Shown in pieces: positions 45,382-53,467 of a DNA stretch of 64,000 nt (the stretch's first letter is position 1; every line of letters begins with the position of its first letter). Source of the DNA: Stieleria magnilauensis (GTDB lineage Bacteria > Planctomycetota > Planctomycetia > Pirellulales > Pirellulaceae); assembly GCA_007753675.1 (NCBI GenBank), contig CP036432.1, positions 1,400,394 to 1,464,393 of the forward strand, read 5' to 3'. Below the pieces are notes generated by a model. The model saw nothing but the letters and a program-made list of their open reading frames with translations, was not told where the DNA came from and searched no databases. The translations under genes were made by a program, and so were the position numbers.

Positions 45382-45679
45382 CTCTTCATCGTCGCATGAA
45401 TGCAGCTTTGCTTCTGTGAGGTCAATCACATTCGTGGGCGGAATTCTTTGGCCGAACCGTATGCAGTCTCACGAAGTTGAGCGTTGCTGTTGGACGATTT
45501 GAGTCGCAAGGATCAATTGCAAGCTTTGTGAGGAATCGTCACGTCCTTCAGCTGACTAGCTTTCAATTTTCCAATTCGGTTTCGCAACTTACGGCGGAAA
45601 GAGTCAGTCAATCGCAATTGCTCAGACATCAACATTCGTAACCCACACCCTCCATCGACTGAACCATAAGGTCATCCAA

Positions 45680-46225
45680 ATGAAACTCACTTCCCTTGCC
45701 ACCCTCGCAGTGTTGCCATTTGCATTCGTGTTGCTTGCCGGTTGCACGGACGGTGGCGCAATGGCATTTCGCAAGACTTCATCAAGCGAGATGGATGCTC
45801 TGCTATCTGAATCGCTTGTGACGCAGGAATCATACGCAAATGCACCGGAGGTGCTTCCGCGAAAGGAAACACTCGTCAGCACCGCCTCTGCAAGCATTTC
45901 ACAACAATCATCGCTTGTTATCCTTGCACCAGGCGAAGACTTGATGGCAAAAGTCAACAACGCACGCGGACCAGTGCTGCTCGATTTCTACGCCGACTGG
46001 TGCGGTCCCTGCAAAATACAGGGGAAAATTCTCCACGACATGGAGCAGGAAGCGGAAAAACACGGAACGCTGATGATCAAAATCAACATTGATGACCACC
46101 CGCAGATCGCTGAACAACTACAAGTGGAAGGAATCCCGACGCTGATGATGGTCAAGAACGGTCGAGTTGTGAATCGACAGTCTGGTATCGCCGATAAACG
46201 CAAATTGACAAAGTGGATGCAGTAG
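45680..46225 (+). CDS. Thioredoxin-fold lipoprotein
   Basis: 181 residues. Lipoprotein signal (LATLAVLPFAFVLLAGC, Cys22), a ~55-residue linker, then a thioredoxin domain with VLLDFYADWCGPCKIQG (active site CGPC near residue 107), IKINIDDHPQIAEQLQVEGIPTLMMVKNGRVV including the cis-Pro (IPT). A membrane-anchored periplasmic thiol oxidoreductase, probably reducing or trapping disulfides. It ends immediately before the convergent BON-like gene. Confidence 0.9.
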   Translation: MKLTSLATLAVLPFAFVLLAGCTDGGAMAFRKTSSSEMDALLSESLVTQESYANAPEVLPRKETLVSTASASISQQSSLVILAPGEDLMAKVNNARGPVLLDFYADWCGPCKIQGKILHDMEQEAEKHGTLMIKINIDDHPQIAEQLQVEGIPTLMMVKNGRVVNRQSGIADKRKLTKWMQ

Positions 46226-46495
46226 TCATTTGACGTCGATTGTGGTTTCACATTCGACACCGTCGATCAGATGTTGACGAAGCAGTTCGATTGCCACCTG
46301 TTTCATGAAGTATGTTGGGACTCTACCGCACACGCACAAACGATTCTTCTGACACTGGCACGTCAGCGATCTTACCGGGCCGTAAGCGCAGCTTGTGATG
46401 GCCGTTCGTATCCGCTGTGCCGCACAAAGGGCTTGCTCTGAAGGTAGCAGGATGGGCTGAATCTCTGGCGATTCAAGGCTGTTTTCAATGCTCAC
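46226..46495 (-). CDS. Small BON-like domain protein
   Basis: 89 residues from a GTG. The C-terminal half follows the BON pattern: RIRTAITSCAYGPVRSLTCQCQKNRLCVCGRVPTYFMKQVAIELL ... VECETTIDV. Proteins like this, with a short N-terminal tail, are common and uncharacterised in planctomycetes. Five Cys in the core are unusual for BON. No signal peptide. Convergent with the thioredoxin gene. Confidence 0.65.
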   Translation of the reverse strand: MSIENSLESPEIQPILLPSEQALCAAQRIRTAITSCAYGPVRSLTCQCQKNRLCVCGRVPTYFMKQVAIELLRQHLIDGVECETTIDVK

Positions 46496-46647
46496 AGGGA
46501 TCTCAAAGGTTTGAATTTGCTGTTGTTTGAACCATAGTTTCTTGAGTTGAGCTTTTTATGTGTCGTTGTACTGCGTGAACCCGTAGAGCAAATCCTGCAG
46601 AAATCTCGTTCAAGTATTGTCCACCGATTCACGAGTGCGACATGATG

Positions 46648-46869
46648 TTACGCAACTGTTTTGAGTGGGCCGTTTTTGACGTCGCTCTCTGGTCCCAGTT
46701 GGGAGCCAATCTCAGCCCAAACTTCCTCGCGGTGGATGCCGATCGTATCCGCTGCAGCGATGCCCAGCCGAACGCGGTTACCGTCAATTCTCAATACTTC
46801 AAGCGTAGCGACCTCGCCGCCGAAACTGACAACAACCCGTTGACCCTGTTTTCTTGACAAGACAAGCAT
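46648..46869 (-). CDS. csrA: Carbon storage regulator CsrA
   Basis: 73 residues with a clear ribosome site (GGAG). MLVLSRKQGQRVVV ... VRLGIAAADTIGIHREEVW is the CsrA signature; Arg/Leu at the RNA-binding strand 1 (LVLSRK) and the HREEV segment are present. The dimer binds GGA motifs in mRNA leaders and represses translation. It lies between the BON-like gene and the anti-sigma-like gene, all on the minus strand. Confidence 0.93.
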   Translation of the reverse strand: MLVLSRKQGQRVVVSFGGEVATLEVLRIDGNRVRLGIAAADTIGIHREEVWAEIGSQLGPESDVKNGPLKTVA

Positions 46870-46929
46870 TCTTCAATCTCCGTATTGGATATGACTGCGT
46901 CGACCACACACCGTCGTGGTCATGTCTTA

Positions 46930-47400
46930 TCAATCTACGTTCGACGCCAGCAGAGTTCTGTGCGTTTGAAAACCGTTTGGCGAATTGCCGATAAGATTTT
47001 CGTCCACCATTGGCATTTCGGCTTTTTTCATCGCTTCCATTTTCTCTTGGCAAACCGGACACTGCTGAAGGTGAGAAGTAAATGCCAGTTGTTGGTCGGG
47101 TGTCAATTGTCCCATCGCAAACTGCTGCATGGACGCTTGGACTTCGCTGCACGTCACGCCACCGAAGTTGAACTCCCGAAGCTGTTCTTGGTGCGCCGGT
47201 GAATTGCCTGATCCACCGAAGTTCCAAACGCCCAGTCCTAGCATTGCCATCACAACGATTGGAGCGCCAATGCGAACGACGGACTTACGTCGACGGTCGG
47301 CATTAAGGCGACTCCGCAAATCGCCTATGGTTCCTGGCGTGCATTCCTCCCAACCTGCATCGAACTCAGAATCTTCGCGGACCATATCTTGGCGGACCAT
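46930..47400 (-). CDS. Membrane anti-sigma-like protein with C-terminal zinc motif
   Basis: 156 residues from ATG with GAGGAAC upstream. An N-terminal soluble stretch (EEDS/DLRSRLNADRRRK) precedes one helix (IGAPIVVMAMLGLGVWNFG), and the C-terminal part has FTSHLQQCPVCQEKM, the H-x3-C-x2-C pattern of zinc-finger anti-sigma factors. The zinc motif lies after the helix, which is the reverse of the usual order. No sigma gene is adjacent. It could be an orphan partner of an ECF sigma or a different membrane zinc protein. Confidence 0.6.
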   Translation of the reverse strand: MVRQDMVREDSEFDAGWEECTPGTIGDLRSRLNADRRRKSVVRIGAPIVVMAMLGLGVWNFGGSGNSPAHQEQLREFNFGGVTCSEVQASMQQFAMGQLTPDQQLAFTSHLQQCPVCQEKMEAMKKAEMPMVDENLIGNSPNGFQTHRTLLASNVD

Positions 47401-47556
47401 GAACTCGTTCCTCTATTACAGTGGAAGTGGAAGAATGCAACCCGCGGGGCACTTGATCATCTCGGTTGATTGCATGTCTCTATCCTCGCCTCGAACCTGC
47501 CAAGCGTCTGTGTTGAATCTCACACGGCCTGGTTTTTCTTTGCTGATCGACGATTC

Positions 47557-47582
47557 TGTAAGGAAATCGCGATTCTTGCGTC
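47557..47582 (+). promoter_or_regulatory. TGTAAGGA-N13-GCGTC promoter-like motif, copy 2 (nrtS)
   Basis: TGTAAGGA at 47557-47564 and GCGTC at 47578-47582, in the 385-base gene-free stretch between the divergent anti-sigma-like gene and nrtS, 204 bases before the nrtS ATG. Same spacing as the other three copies. All four are preceded by T or TC in TT(C)TGTAAGGA. Confidence 0.6.
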
Positions 47583-47785
47583 GTCATGGTGTAACAGCAA
47601 GACCGTAGCTCCCGTGCTGCTTGTTCCGGGCACGATTCTGAATCTGGCGCCCGGTGCGATGTTCCCGCTGATCGTGTGAATCACGACAAAATTCCTAGCT
47701 CGCGCCAAAGCACAGAGGGCGGTCGCAAATCCATCGATTTGGCTTGTTCCATTCCGTAGGATCACGCAATTCATAAAGCTAACGT

Positions 47786-48061
47786 ATGAACTCACCCATT
47801 GAAATTCTCAAACAGACAACCAAAAGTCTTGCCACGAGCAACTGGATTCGACTCGCCTGCAACCCGTCCGTCGTCAGACGCGGAATGGTGTATAGCTTGG
47901 TCGTTGGAACCCTGTTGGCCATCATCAATCAAGGTGATGTGATCATGCAGGGAAGTCTGACTTGGTGGCACGGCTTGAAGATTGCTCTGACGTACCTCGT
48001 TCCCTACGCCGTCTCGACGCTTTCGAGTGTCGGAGCGATGCAAACTTCTGTAAGGAGTTGA
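47786..48061 (+). CDS. nrtS: NrtS-type small nitrate/nitrite transporter
   Basis: 91 residues with two predicted helices: RRGMVYSLVVGTLLAIINQGDVIMQG and WHGLKIALTYLVPYAVSTLSSVGA. VGT.L..INQGD and LTYLVPYxVST are the hallmarks of NrtS, a small nitrate/nitrite uptake protein first described in cyanobacteria. No strong ribosome site. The motif promoter of the next gene lies within its last codons. Its first ~45 bases are echoed at 58544, right of the IS66 element. Confidence 0.82.
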   Translation: MNSPIEILKQTTKSLATSNWIRLACNPSVVRRGMVYSLVVGTLLAIINQGDVIMQGSLTWWHGLKIALTYLVPYAVSTLSSVGAMQTSVRS

Positions 48062-48074
48062 CCACTACGGCGTC
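48049..48074 (+). promoter_or_regulatory. TGTAAGGA-N13-GCGTC promoter-like motif, copy 3 (DUF547 gene)
   Basis: TGTAAGGA at 48049-48056 overlaps the end of nrtS; GCGTC at 48070-48074; DUF547 start 62 bases further. The bases after TGTAAGGA (GTTG) are shared with copy 4. Confidence 0.6.
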
Positions 48075-48135
48075 TCCTCAAGTACCTAGGGGAGCGACGA
48101 GCGTTGCTTCCAGTCAACACGAAACCTCAGTCAGT

Positions 48136-49044
48136 ATGCCCATCATGGAAATCGCGAACAACCAACCCGCAGAACGCTCGACCGCCAACAAACGTCGCAC
48201 CATGATCTTTGTCAGTGTTTCCCTATTGCTGGTCACTGCGGCAGCCTTCGCCTGGTTCAATGTGGGGGCAATCGAGCGTTCGTTGATAGGCTTGTTCGGA
48301 CCACCTCAAGTCGAGCTACGCGAAGCGTATTCCGCCAACGCCGCTGGACCAACCATGGACCATTCGTCATTTGACTCGCTGCTCAAGAAGCATGTCGACG
48401 ACGATGGCTGGGTTGACTACGAAGGGCTGGAAGGGGAGGAATCGAAACTTGACAGATACCTCCAGTCTGTGGCCGCCGCACCGTTTGATGAAATGGGGCG
48501 AGACGAAAAGCTGGCTTTACTCATCAATGGCTACAACGCATCGACGTTGAAGTTGATCCTCGATCAAATGCCAATCGACTCGATCCAAGACATCTCCGAA
48601 GCGGATCGCTGGGACGCAGTACGATGGAATATCGGCGGCAACCAGTGGAGCTTGAACCAGATTGAACACGAACAAATCCGACCCAAGTTCGCCGAGCCTC
48701 GTGTGCATTTCGCGTTGGTTTGCGCCGCCATCGGTTGTCCGCCGCTGCGAAACGAAGCCTATAACGCGACTCGTGTCAACGATCAACTCCAAGACCAAAC
48801 CGAGTACGTCCATGAGCATTCGACGTGGTTTGCGTTTGATCCAGATTCAGGAAAGTTGCAACTGACCAAGCTCTACAGTTGGTACGGCGGCGACTTTGAA
48901 CAAGCTGCTGGAAGCGTATCCACCTTCGCTGCAAGATATTCACCGGCACTGAAGCAGGCGATCGAATCCGGAGTCGCTTCGTCACCCTCATGGTTGCCAT
49001 ACGACTGGAACCTGAACAGTCTGAAAAACAAGCAACGACGCTAG
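48136..49044 (+). CDS. DUF547 family membrane-anchored protein
   Basis: 302 residues from ATG 48136; ATG 48145 is an alternative, and the frame open upstream overlaps nrtS without protein character. One N-terminal helix (TMIFVSVSLLLVTAAAFAWF), then a DUF547 domain: FDSLLKKHVDDDGWVDYEGL, LALLINGYNASTLKLIL, RWNIGGNQWSLNQIEHEQIRPKFAEPRVHFALVCAAIGCPPLRNEAY. The Cys in GCPPLR and the His in NQIEH/VHFAL suggest a papain-like or transglutaminase-like fold. Function unknown. In this locus it precedes TVP38 and a flavin disulfide reductase, an arrangement I recall in other bacteria. Confidence 0.87.
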   Translation: MPIMEIANNQPAERSTANKRRTMIFVSVSLLLVTAAAFAWFNVGAIERSLIGLFGPPQVELREAYSANAAGPTMDHSSFDSLLKKHVDDDGWVDYEGLEGEESKLDRYLQSVAAAPFDEMGRDEKLALLINGYNASTLKLILDQMPIDSIQDISEADRWDAVRWNIGGNQWSLNQIEHEQIRPKFAEPRVHFALVCAAIGCPPLRNEAYNATRVNDQLQDQTEYVHEHSTWFAFDPDSGKLQLTKLYSWYGGDFEQAAGSVSTFAARYSPALKQAIESGVASSPSWLPYDWNLNSLKNKQRR

Positions 49045-49238
49045 GCAGTGCGAAATGATTGGGCCATCTGTGTCGATCAGTTCCACTTGCGGTTGGTCGC
49101 GTCCGGTTCTGTTTCGCGAGACGAGTTCCCCGTAGGGGAATTCGCACTGCGGCTGCTTGTAGAGCGTTTTCAAATACGAGTTGGTACATCATTCTCGAAC
49201 TTGTTTTCGCGAATTTGAGCAGTGATTCAGCATCTTTC

Positions 49239-49264
49239 TGTAAGGAGTTGGGGCTTCCTGCGTC
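49239..49264 (+). promoter_or_regulatory. TGTAAGGA-N13-GCGTC promoter-like motif, copy 4 (TVP38 gene)
   Basis: TGTAAGGA at 49239-49246, GCGTC at 49260-49264, 79 bases before the TVP38 ATG at 49343. Spacing identical to the other copies. Confidence 0.6.
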
Positions 49265-49342
49265 ATCTTCGACAGACGCTCACTTCGGAACGAGTGGAGT
49301 GGAGCGATCTGGGCAGTCGATATTCACAACTTCGGAAAACCA

Positions 49343-50116
49343 ATGACCACTGAGATTGAACAGCCACCCAAGAACAAGAAGTCCGGGATGGCGAAGAAAG
49401 CTGGCGTCTTTCTGGTTGTCGCCGCGATCATTCTGGTTGCTTACACGCAGTTCGGTGACCTGTTAAGCCTTCAGAATCTGGCGAATCAGGAAGCTCAGTT
49501 ACGTGGGTTCCAAGCCGATCACCCCGTCCTGGTCTACGGAGCCGCTTTCTTGGTCTATGTCGTCGTCACCGGGCTGTCGCTGCCTGGTGCAGCCGTGCTG
49601 ACACTTGTTTACGGATGGTACTTCGGGCTACTGCGGGGCGTTGTGCTGGTCAGTTTCGCATCAACCGCCGGCGCGACGATGGCGTTTTTGCTCAGCCGAT
49701 TCTTGTTTCGCGACGCCATTCGAAAGCGGTTTGGCGATCGTCTGCATAGCTTCAACCAATCGTTGGAAAAGGAAGGCCCGTTCTTTTTGTTCACGATGCG
49801 GCTGATTCCGGCAGTGCCGTTCTTTGTTATCAACGCGGTAATGGGGCTGACTCCGATTCGCACCCGAACATTCTGGTGGGTCAGCCAATTGGGCATGCTT
49901 GCCGGTACCGCTGTTTACGTCTACGCAGGATCAAGCGTTCCCGATCTGCAAACGCTTGCTGACAAAGGCATTGGCGCAGTCTTTACTCCAAGTCAACTCA
50001 CGCAAATTGTGATCGCCTTTGTGTTACTCGGTGTCTTCCCGCTGATCGTGCGATTCGCGATGAAATTCATCCGCCGCGCAAAAGCACAGTCACCAGTCCA
50101 AAACCCCTCGGTATAG
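49343..50116 (+). CDS. TVP38/TMEM64 (DedA-like) membrane protein
   Basis: 257 residues, about six helices. The SNARE-associated/DedA core is clear: TGLSLPGAAVLTLVYGWYFGLLRGVVLVSFASTAGATMAFLLSRFLFRD, then FFLFTMRLIPAVPFFVINAVMGLTPIRTRTFWWVSQLGMLAGTAVYVYAG with the conserved R-x-IP-x-xPF. Such proteins act in lipid or small-molecule transport; those next to merA-like flavoproteins are widespread. Its likely partner oxidoreductase is at 58596, now separated by the inserted IS66. The element starts 28 bases after this gene. Confidence 0.9.
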   Translation: MTTEIEQPPKNKKSGMAKKAGVFLVVAAIILVAYTQFGDLLSLQNLANQEAQLRGFQADHPVLVYGAAFLVYVVVTGLSLPGAAVLTLVYGWYFGLLRGVVLVSFASTAGATMAFLLSRFLFRDAIRKRFGDRLHSFNQSLEKEGPFFLFTMRLIPAVPFFVINAVMGLTPIRTRTFWWVSQLGMLAGTAVYVYAGSSVPDLQTLADKGIGAVFTPSQLTQIVIAFVLLGVFPLIVRFAMKFIRRAKAQSPVQNPSV

Positions 50117-50351
50117 CATGCTTCATTCCGTCGGATCACTCACCGTAAGCGTTCTATCTGCCCAGGGTGGCCTTGGTGGCGGGGGAAGCTGCCGACTGTC
50201 TAGCGACAATTGGTTTTCCCGGTTACCGACAATTAGCTTTCCCGGGTTGAGGCGATCTCATGTTGGCTTGTTTTCGGCCAGCGACAATTAGAATTCCCGG
50301 ATTTTGGGATTCGGGTCATCATCGTAACTCCTTGTTTCCACGGAGATTGCG

Positions 50352-52760
50352 ATGGTCACGGACGGACAAGTTAAAGAACTGCGGCGGTTGCTAGCATCAG
50401 GCAAGTCGCTGGCCGCCTCGTCAAGGATGACTGAAATGGATGAGAAAACAGCAAGGCATTATCGAGACGACGACCGGCTCCCTTCGGAGTGCAAGAAGCC
50501 GCGGACGTACCGAACTCGAATCGACCCGTTCGCCGGAGTCTGGGACGAGGTGCAACGCAAACTCGAGGCCGAACCTCGACTCCAAGCGAAGACCCTTTTC
50601 CAGTGGCTGCAAGATTGCTATCCCGGCCTCTATCCGGACTCGACTCGCAGAACTTTCGAACGGCGTGTGAGGAAGTGGCGCAGCATGCATGGCCCCGGAA
50701 AACCGGTCATGTTTCCACAAGAGCATCACCCTGCTCGCCTTGCCGCGAGTGACTTCACCGTCATGAACGAACTTCATGTCACGATTGCGGGAGTGTCTTT
50801 TGAGCACATGCTGTACCACTGCGTGTTGACCTACTCCAACGTCGAGTCCGTCACGCTCTGCTTCTCCGAATCATTCGAGGCACTCAGCGAAGGCATCCAG
50901 AATGCGTTCTGGGAATTCGGTGGCGTCCCCGAGCGTCATCGCACCGACAGCCTCAGCGCCGCGGTCAACAACCATTCATCACGCAAGGAACTCACGGCGC
51001 GGTATGCGGCATTGATGGATCATTACAGAGTCGAACCGGAGCGGATCAACGTTCGTTGCGCCAACGATAACGGTGATGTCGAATCGTCTCACGGTCATCT
51101 CAAGAACCGAATCGACCAAGCACTGCTGCTACGCGGCAGCCGCGACTTCGCCAGCCGCAAAGCCTACATGGACTTCGTGCGAGCTCTGATCACGCGAAGC
51201 AACCTCGCTCGCAAGGACCGTTTCGAAATCGAACAGTCGCATTTGAGCCGACTTCCCGATCACAGGCTCGATACCGATGACATCCAGCGGGGGCTCACCG
51301 TTGACAGTAGCAGTACGATCAAGGTGAAGAAGAATGTCTACTCCGTCCCCAGTCGTCTGATCAAGCACAAGGTCGACGTGAGGATCAGTGCCGAATGGAT
51401 CGATGTAACGCACCACGGCATTGAAGTGCAGCGGATGCCTCGACTGATCGGTGTCGGCGGTTCGGCGATTAATTATCGCCACGTGATCGATTCACTGGTC
51501 CGCAAACCGGGGGCATTTGAGAACTACAAGTATCGGCAAGACATGTTCCCGACGAGTCACTTTCGGATCGCGTATGACATGTTGTGTGATGCTCACAGCG
51601 GGAAGGTTGCGGTGCGAAACTACCTGCAGCTCCTGCAAATCGCGGCTCGCGAGAGCCAAGACGCAGTGCAGGATGCGCTGCGTCACCAAATCCAATCGGG
51701 GCAATCCATTGATGTCGAGCTTATTCGGCAGATGGTGCGCGAAGCGATCGAAATCAAGCCGGCGACCGACATCGACGTCGATCCGCCCGACTTGAACGAC
51801 TTTGATGTATTACTTCACACGTTCGACAAGGAGAGTCCAAACGATGAACCGCCCTACTACCACCAGCAAGCGTCAAACAAAGGCGACCCAATCCCCATCA
51901 AAGCGGACCTGCAAGACGACCCCGCCAGAGACGGCGCAAGTCGACAGCGGCCCGATGGAGGAACGCCTGACCGAGCAGTTCCGCAGCTTGCGACTGCCGA
52001 TGTTTCGCGACCAGTTTCAATCGTCGGCCGACCGCGCGGCAGCGGAGGACCTGAGCCATGTCGAGTACCTGGCGGAACTGACGGACCTGGAATGCCAGGC
52101 CCGCCACGAGAGTCGGATCAAGCGTCTAATGACGAATTCCCGACTTCCGTTGGGCAAGACCTGGGAGACATTCAAGTTCGATCGTTTGCCGTTGTCGGTG
52201 ACGCGGCAACTGGAAAGTCTTCGGGAAGGATCGTTCTTGGACCGTCGGGAGAACGTCCTGATTTTTGGGCGGCCCGGTGCCGGGAAAAGTCATGCGCTTT
52301 GTGCACTTGCGAATCAACTCGTGCAGCAAGGCCGAAGCATGTTGCTGACGACTTGCAGCCTGCTGGTGCAACAGTTGCTGATCGCCAAACGGGATCTTCG
52401 GTTGCAGAAGTTCATCAAGAAGCTGTCACGCTACGAAGGTCTACTGATCGACGACTTGGGTTACGTGCAACAGGATCGAGAGGAGATGGAGGTGCTGTTC
52501 ACGCTGTTGGCGGAACGCTACGAACGGGGCAGCGTGTTGTTGACGAGCAACCTGGCGTTCAGCAAGTGGGACCAAATTTTCAAAGATGCGATGACGACGG
52601 CCGCGGCGATCGACCGATTGGTTCACCACAGCGTGATCATCGAGTTGAACGTGCCGAGCTATCGCGTGGAGACCGCCAGGCAAACCAAATCAGCTGGACA
52701 ATCACGAAAGGGTTCGAAACAAAAATCGACTTCGTGATCGGGAATTCTAGTTGTCGCTAA
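50352..52760 (+). CDS. istA: IS21 transposase IstA
   Basis: The first ~520 residues are a normal IstA: N-terminal HTH region (GQVKELRRLLASGKSLAASSRMTEMDEKTARHYR), rve core with Asp in AASDFTVMNELHV, Asp in HRTDSLSAAV and Glu in NGDVESSHGHLKNRI, and the C-terminal beta domain. The frame does not stop there but stays open for some 280 further codons through the whole of istB in another frame, giving 802 codons. The extra part is rich in Arg, Gly and Pro and looks like a shadow of istB rather than a domain. Whether the long form is made is unknown. Confidence 0.85.
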   Translation: MVTDGQVKELRRLLASGKSLAASSRMTEMDEKTARHYRDDDRLPSECKKPRTYRTRIDPFAGVWDEVQRKLEAEPRLQAKTLFQWLQDCYPGLYPDSTRRTFERRVRKWRSMHGPGKPVMFPQEHHPARLAASDFTVMNELHVTIAGVSFEHMLYHCVLTYSNVESVTLCFSESFEALSEGIQNAFWEFGGVPERHRTDSLSAAVNNHSSRKELTARYAALMDHYRVEPERINVRCANDNGDVESSHGHLKNRIDQALLLRGSRDFASRKAYMDFVRALITRSNLARKDRFEIEQSHLSRLPDHRLDTDDIQRGLTVDSSSTIKVKKNVYSVPSRLIKHKVDVRISAEWIDVTHHGIEVQRMPRLIGVGGSAINYRHVIDSLVRKPGAFENYKYRQDMFPTSHFRIAYDMLCDAHSGKVAVRNYLQLLQIAARESQDAVQDALRHQIQSGQSIDVELIRQMVREAIEIKPATDIDVDPPDLNDFDVLLHTFDKESPNDEPPYYHQQASNKGDPIPIKADLQDDPARDGASRQRPDGGTPDRAVPQLATADVSRPVSIVGRPRGSGGPEPCRVPGGTDGPGMPGPPRESDQASNDEFPTSVGQDLGDIQVRSFAVVGDAATGKSSGRIVLGPSGERPDFWAARCREKSCALCTCESTRAARPKHVADDLQPAGATVADRQTGSSVAEVHQEAVTLRRSTDRRLGLRATGSRGDGGAVHAVGGTLRTGQRVVDEQPGVQQVGPNFQRCDDDGRGDRPIGSPQRDHRVERAELSRGDRQANQISWTITKGFETKIDFVIGNSSCR
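51844..52737 (+). CDS. istB: IS21 ATP-binding helper protein IstB
   Basis: 297 residues from ATG 51844 with GGAG upstream. IstB/DnaA-like AAA+ ATPase: RLPMFRDQFQSSADRA, Walker A in FGRPGAGKSHALCAL, Walker B in LLIDDLGYVQQ, sensor region in VLLTSNLAFSKW, and DRLVHHSVIIEL. It assembles IstA on target DNA. The gene lies wholly within the extended istA frame. Confidence 0.93.
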   Translation: MNRPTTTSKRQTKATQSPSKRTCKTTPPETAQVDSGPMEERLTEQFRSLRLPMFRDQFQSSADRAAAEDLSHVEYLAELTDLECQARHESRIKRLMTNSRLPLGKTWETFKFDRLPLSVTRQLESLREGSFLDRRENVLIFGRPGAGKSHALCALANQLVQQGRSMLLTTCSLLVQQLLIAKRDLRLQKFIKKLSRYEGLLIDDLGYVQQDREEMEVLFTLLAERYERGSVLLTSNLAFSKWDQIFKDAMTTAAAIDRLVHHSVIIELNVPSYRVETARQTKSAGQSRKGSKQKSTS

Positions 52761-52786
52761 AGCGGAGAACCAATTGTCGCCGAACA

Positions 52787-53113
52787 GCCGACGGCCAATC
52801 GTCGCCCCGTCAATTCGGTAGCCGCCGCTTCCCATGTCTCCAGCACGCAGTTCATCGGCGCTGCCACTGATGCTGCGTTTTGATCTCACTGGGGTGTCTC
52901 TGAGCTCTACTTCCGCTCGACTCCCAAGGGGCGGCGCGAAGTGCGGTCGAGGGATTCGGTCTTTTACTAAAAGAAAAACCCACTGGATCACGCATCGCAC
53001 GCCACGAGGGAGTCAGGCGTCTATCGATCCACCACGGGCCACGAGAGATCAAAACGCTTTCGCGGTCTCATCGCTGGTAACCCACGGCCAGAAGATCCCT
53101 GAAGCTGGCGATA
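52787..53113. repeat. IS66 end region, inverted copy of 38326-38694
   Basis: Together with 50145-50196 this segment is the inverse of 38326-38694, differing at a modest number of scattered positions. It is non-coding and belongs to the IS66 end distal to tnpC. Because the two copies face each other 14 kb apart, recombination between them could invert the segment 38.7-50.1 kb. Confidence 0.8.
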
Positions 53114-53173
53114 GCCTTGCTCGCCATCACGTCTGATTTCGGGTGCGCCCTAACGGAAGCGACCTGATGCATT

Positions 53174-53467
53174 TCACCACATCATGTCCAGGTCCCCGTC
53201 GCCGGTTTGCTGGGCGTACTCAAGGTGGTCGCACAGGTCAGCGACCGCTTCAACATCGGTACCCGCTTTGCCTTTGACGCACGAGTGGCTCAGGTCGCCG
53301 ATGAGCCACTGCAGCTCTACCCGAGTCATTCCCACTCGGCGAATCGCTTGACCCTTCGGCCAACGACGCAGCGACGCTTCCAAGCGGCCTGAGACGTAGC
53401 CGTACTTCAGGATCAAGTCGCGATGTTCGCGCGTCAGTTGGATTCGCTCGGTCAGGTTCGCCACCAC
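53174..53467 (-). CDS. Small hypothetical protein of the IS66 element
   Basis: 97 residues, its start overlapping the last 16 bases of tnpC. Sequence: MVANLTERIQLTREHRDLILKYGYVSG ... MTRVELQWLIGDLSHSCVKGKAG ... DLCDHLEYAQQTGDGDLDMMW. A compact, helical protein of no known family. Tight coupling to tnpC suggests an accessory gene of this IS66 lineage. Confidence 0.6.
   Translation of the reverse strand: MVANLTERIQLTREHRDLILKYGYVSGRLEASLRRWPKGQAIRRVGMTRVELQWLIGDLSHSCVKGKAGTDVEAVADLCDHLEYAQQTGDGDLDMMW

Larger units (their letters stand above)
50197..52786 (+). mobile_element. IS21-family element inserted in the IS66
   Basis: 2,590 bases, starting TGT...GCGACAATTGG and ending CCAATTGTCGC...ACA, with further GACAATTAG-type repeats inside both ends, as is typical of IS21. 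The 6-base direct repeat GCCGAC flanks it (50191-50196 and 52787-52792); the uninterrupted IS66 end at 38.6 kb has a single GCCGAC at this place, confirming the insertion. Confidence 0.92.

Noticed and set aside
45525-45552. Further copy of the TGTAAGGA-N13-GCGTC motif before the thioredoxin gene (TTTGTGAGGAATCG)
   Set aside because: One base differs in the first box and no GCGTC follows at the right distance.
47520-47795. Minus-strand open frame of 91 codons upstream of nrtS
   Set aside because: It overlaps the promoter motif and the nrtS start, has no ribosome site and no family-like features.
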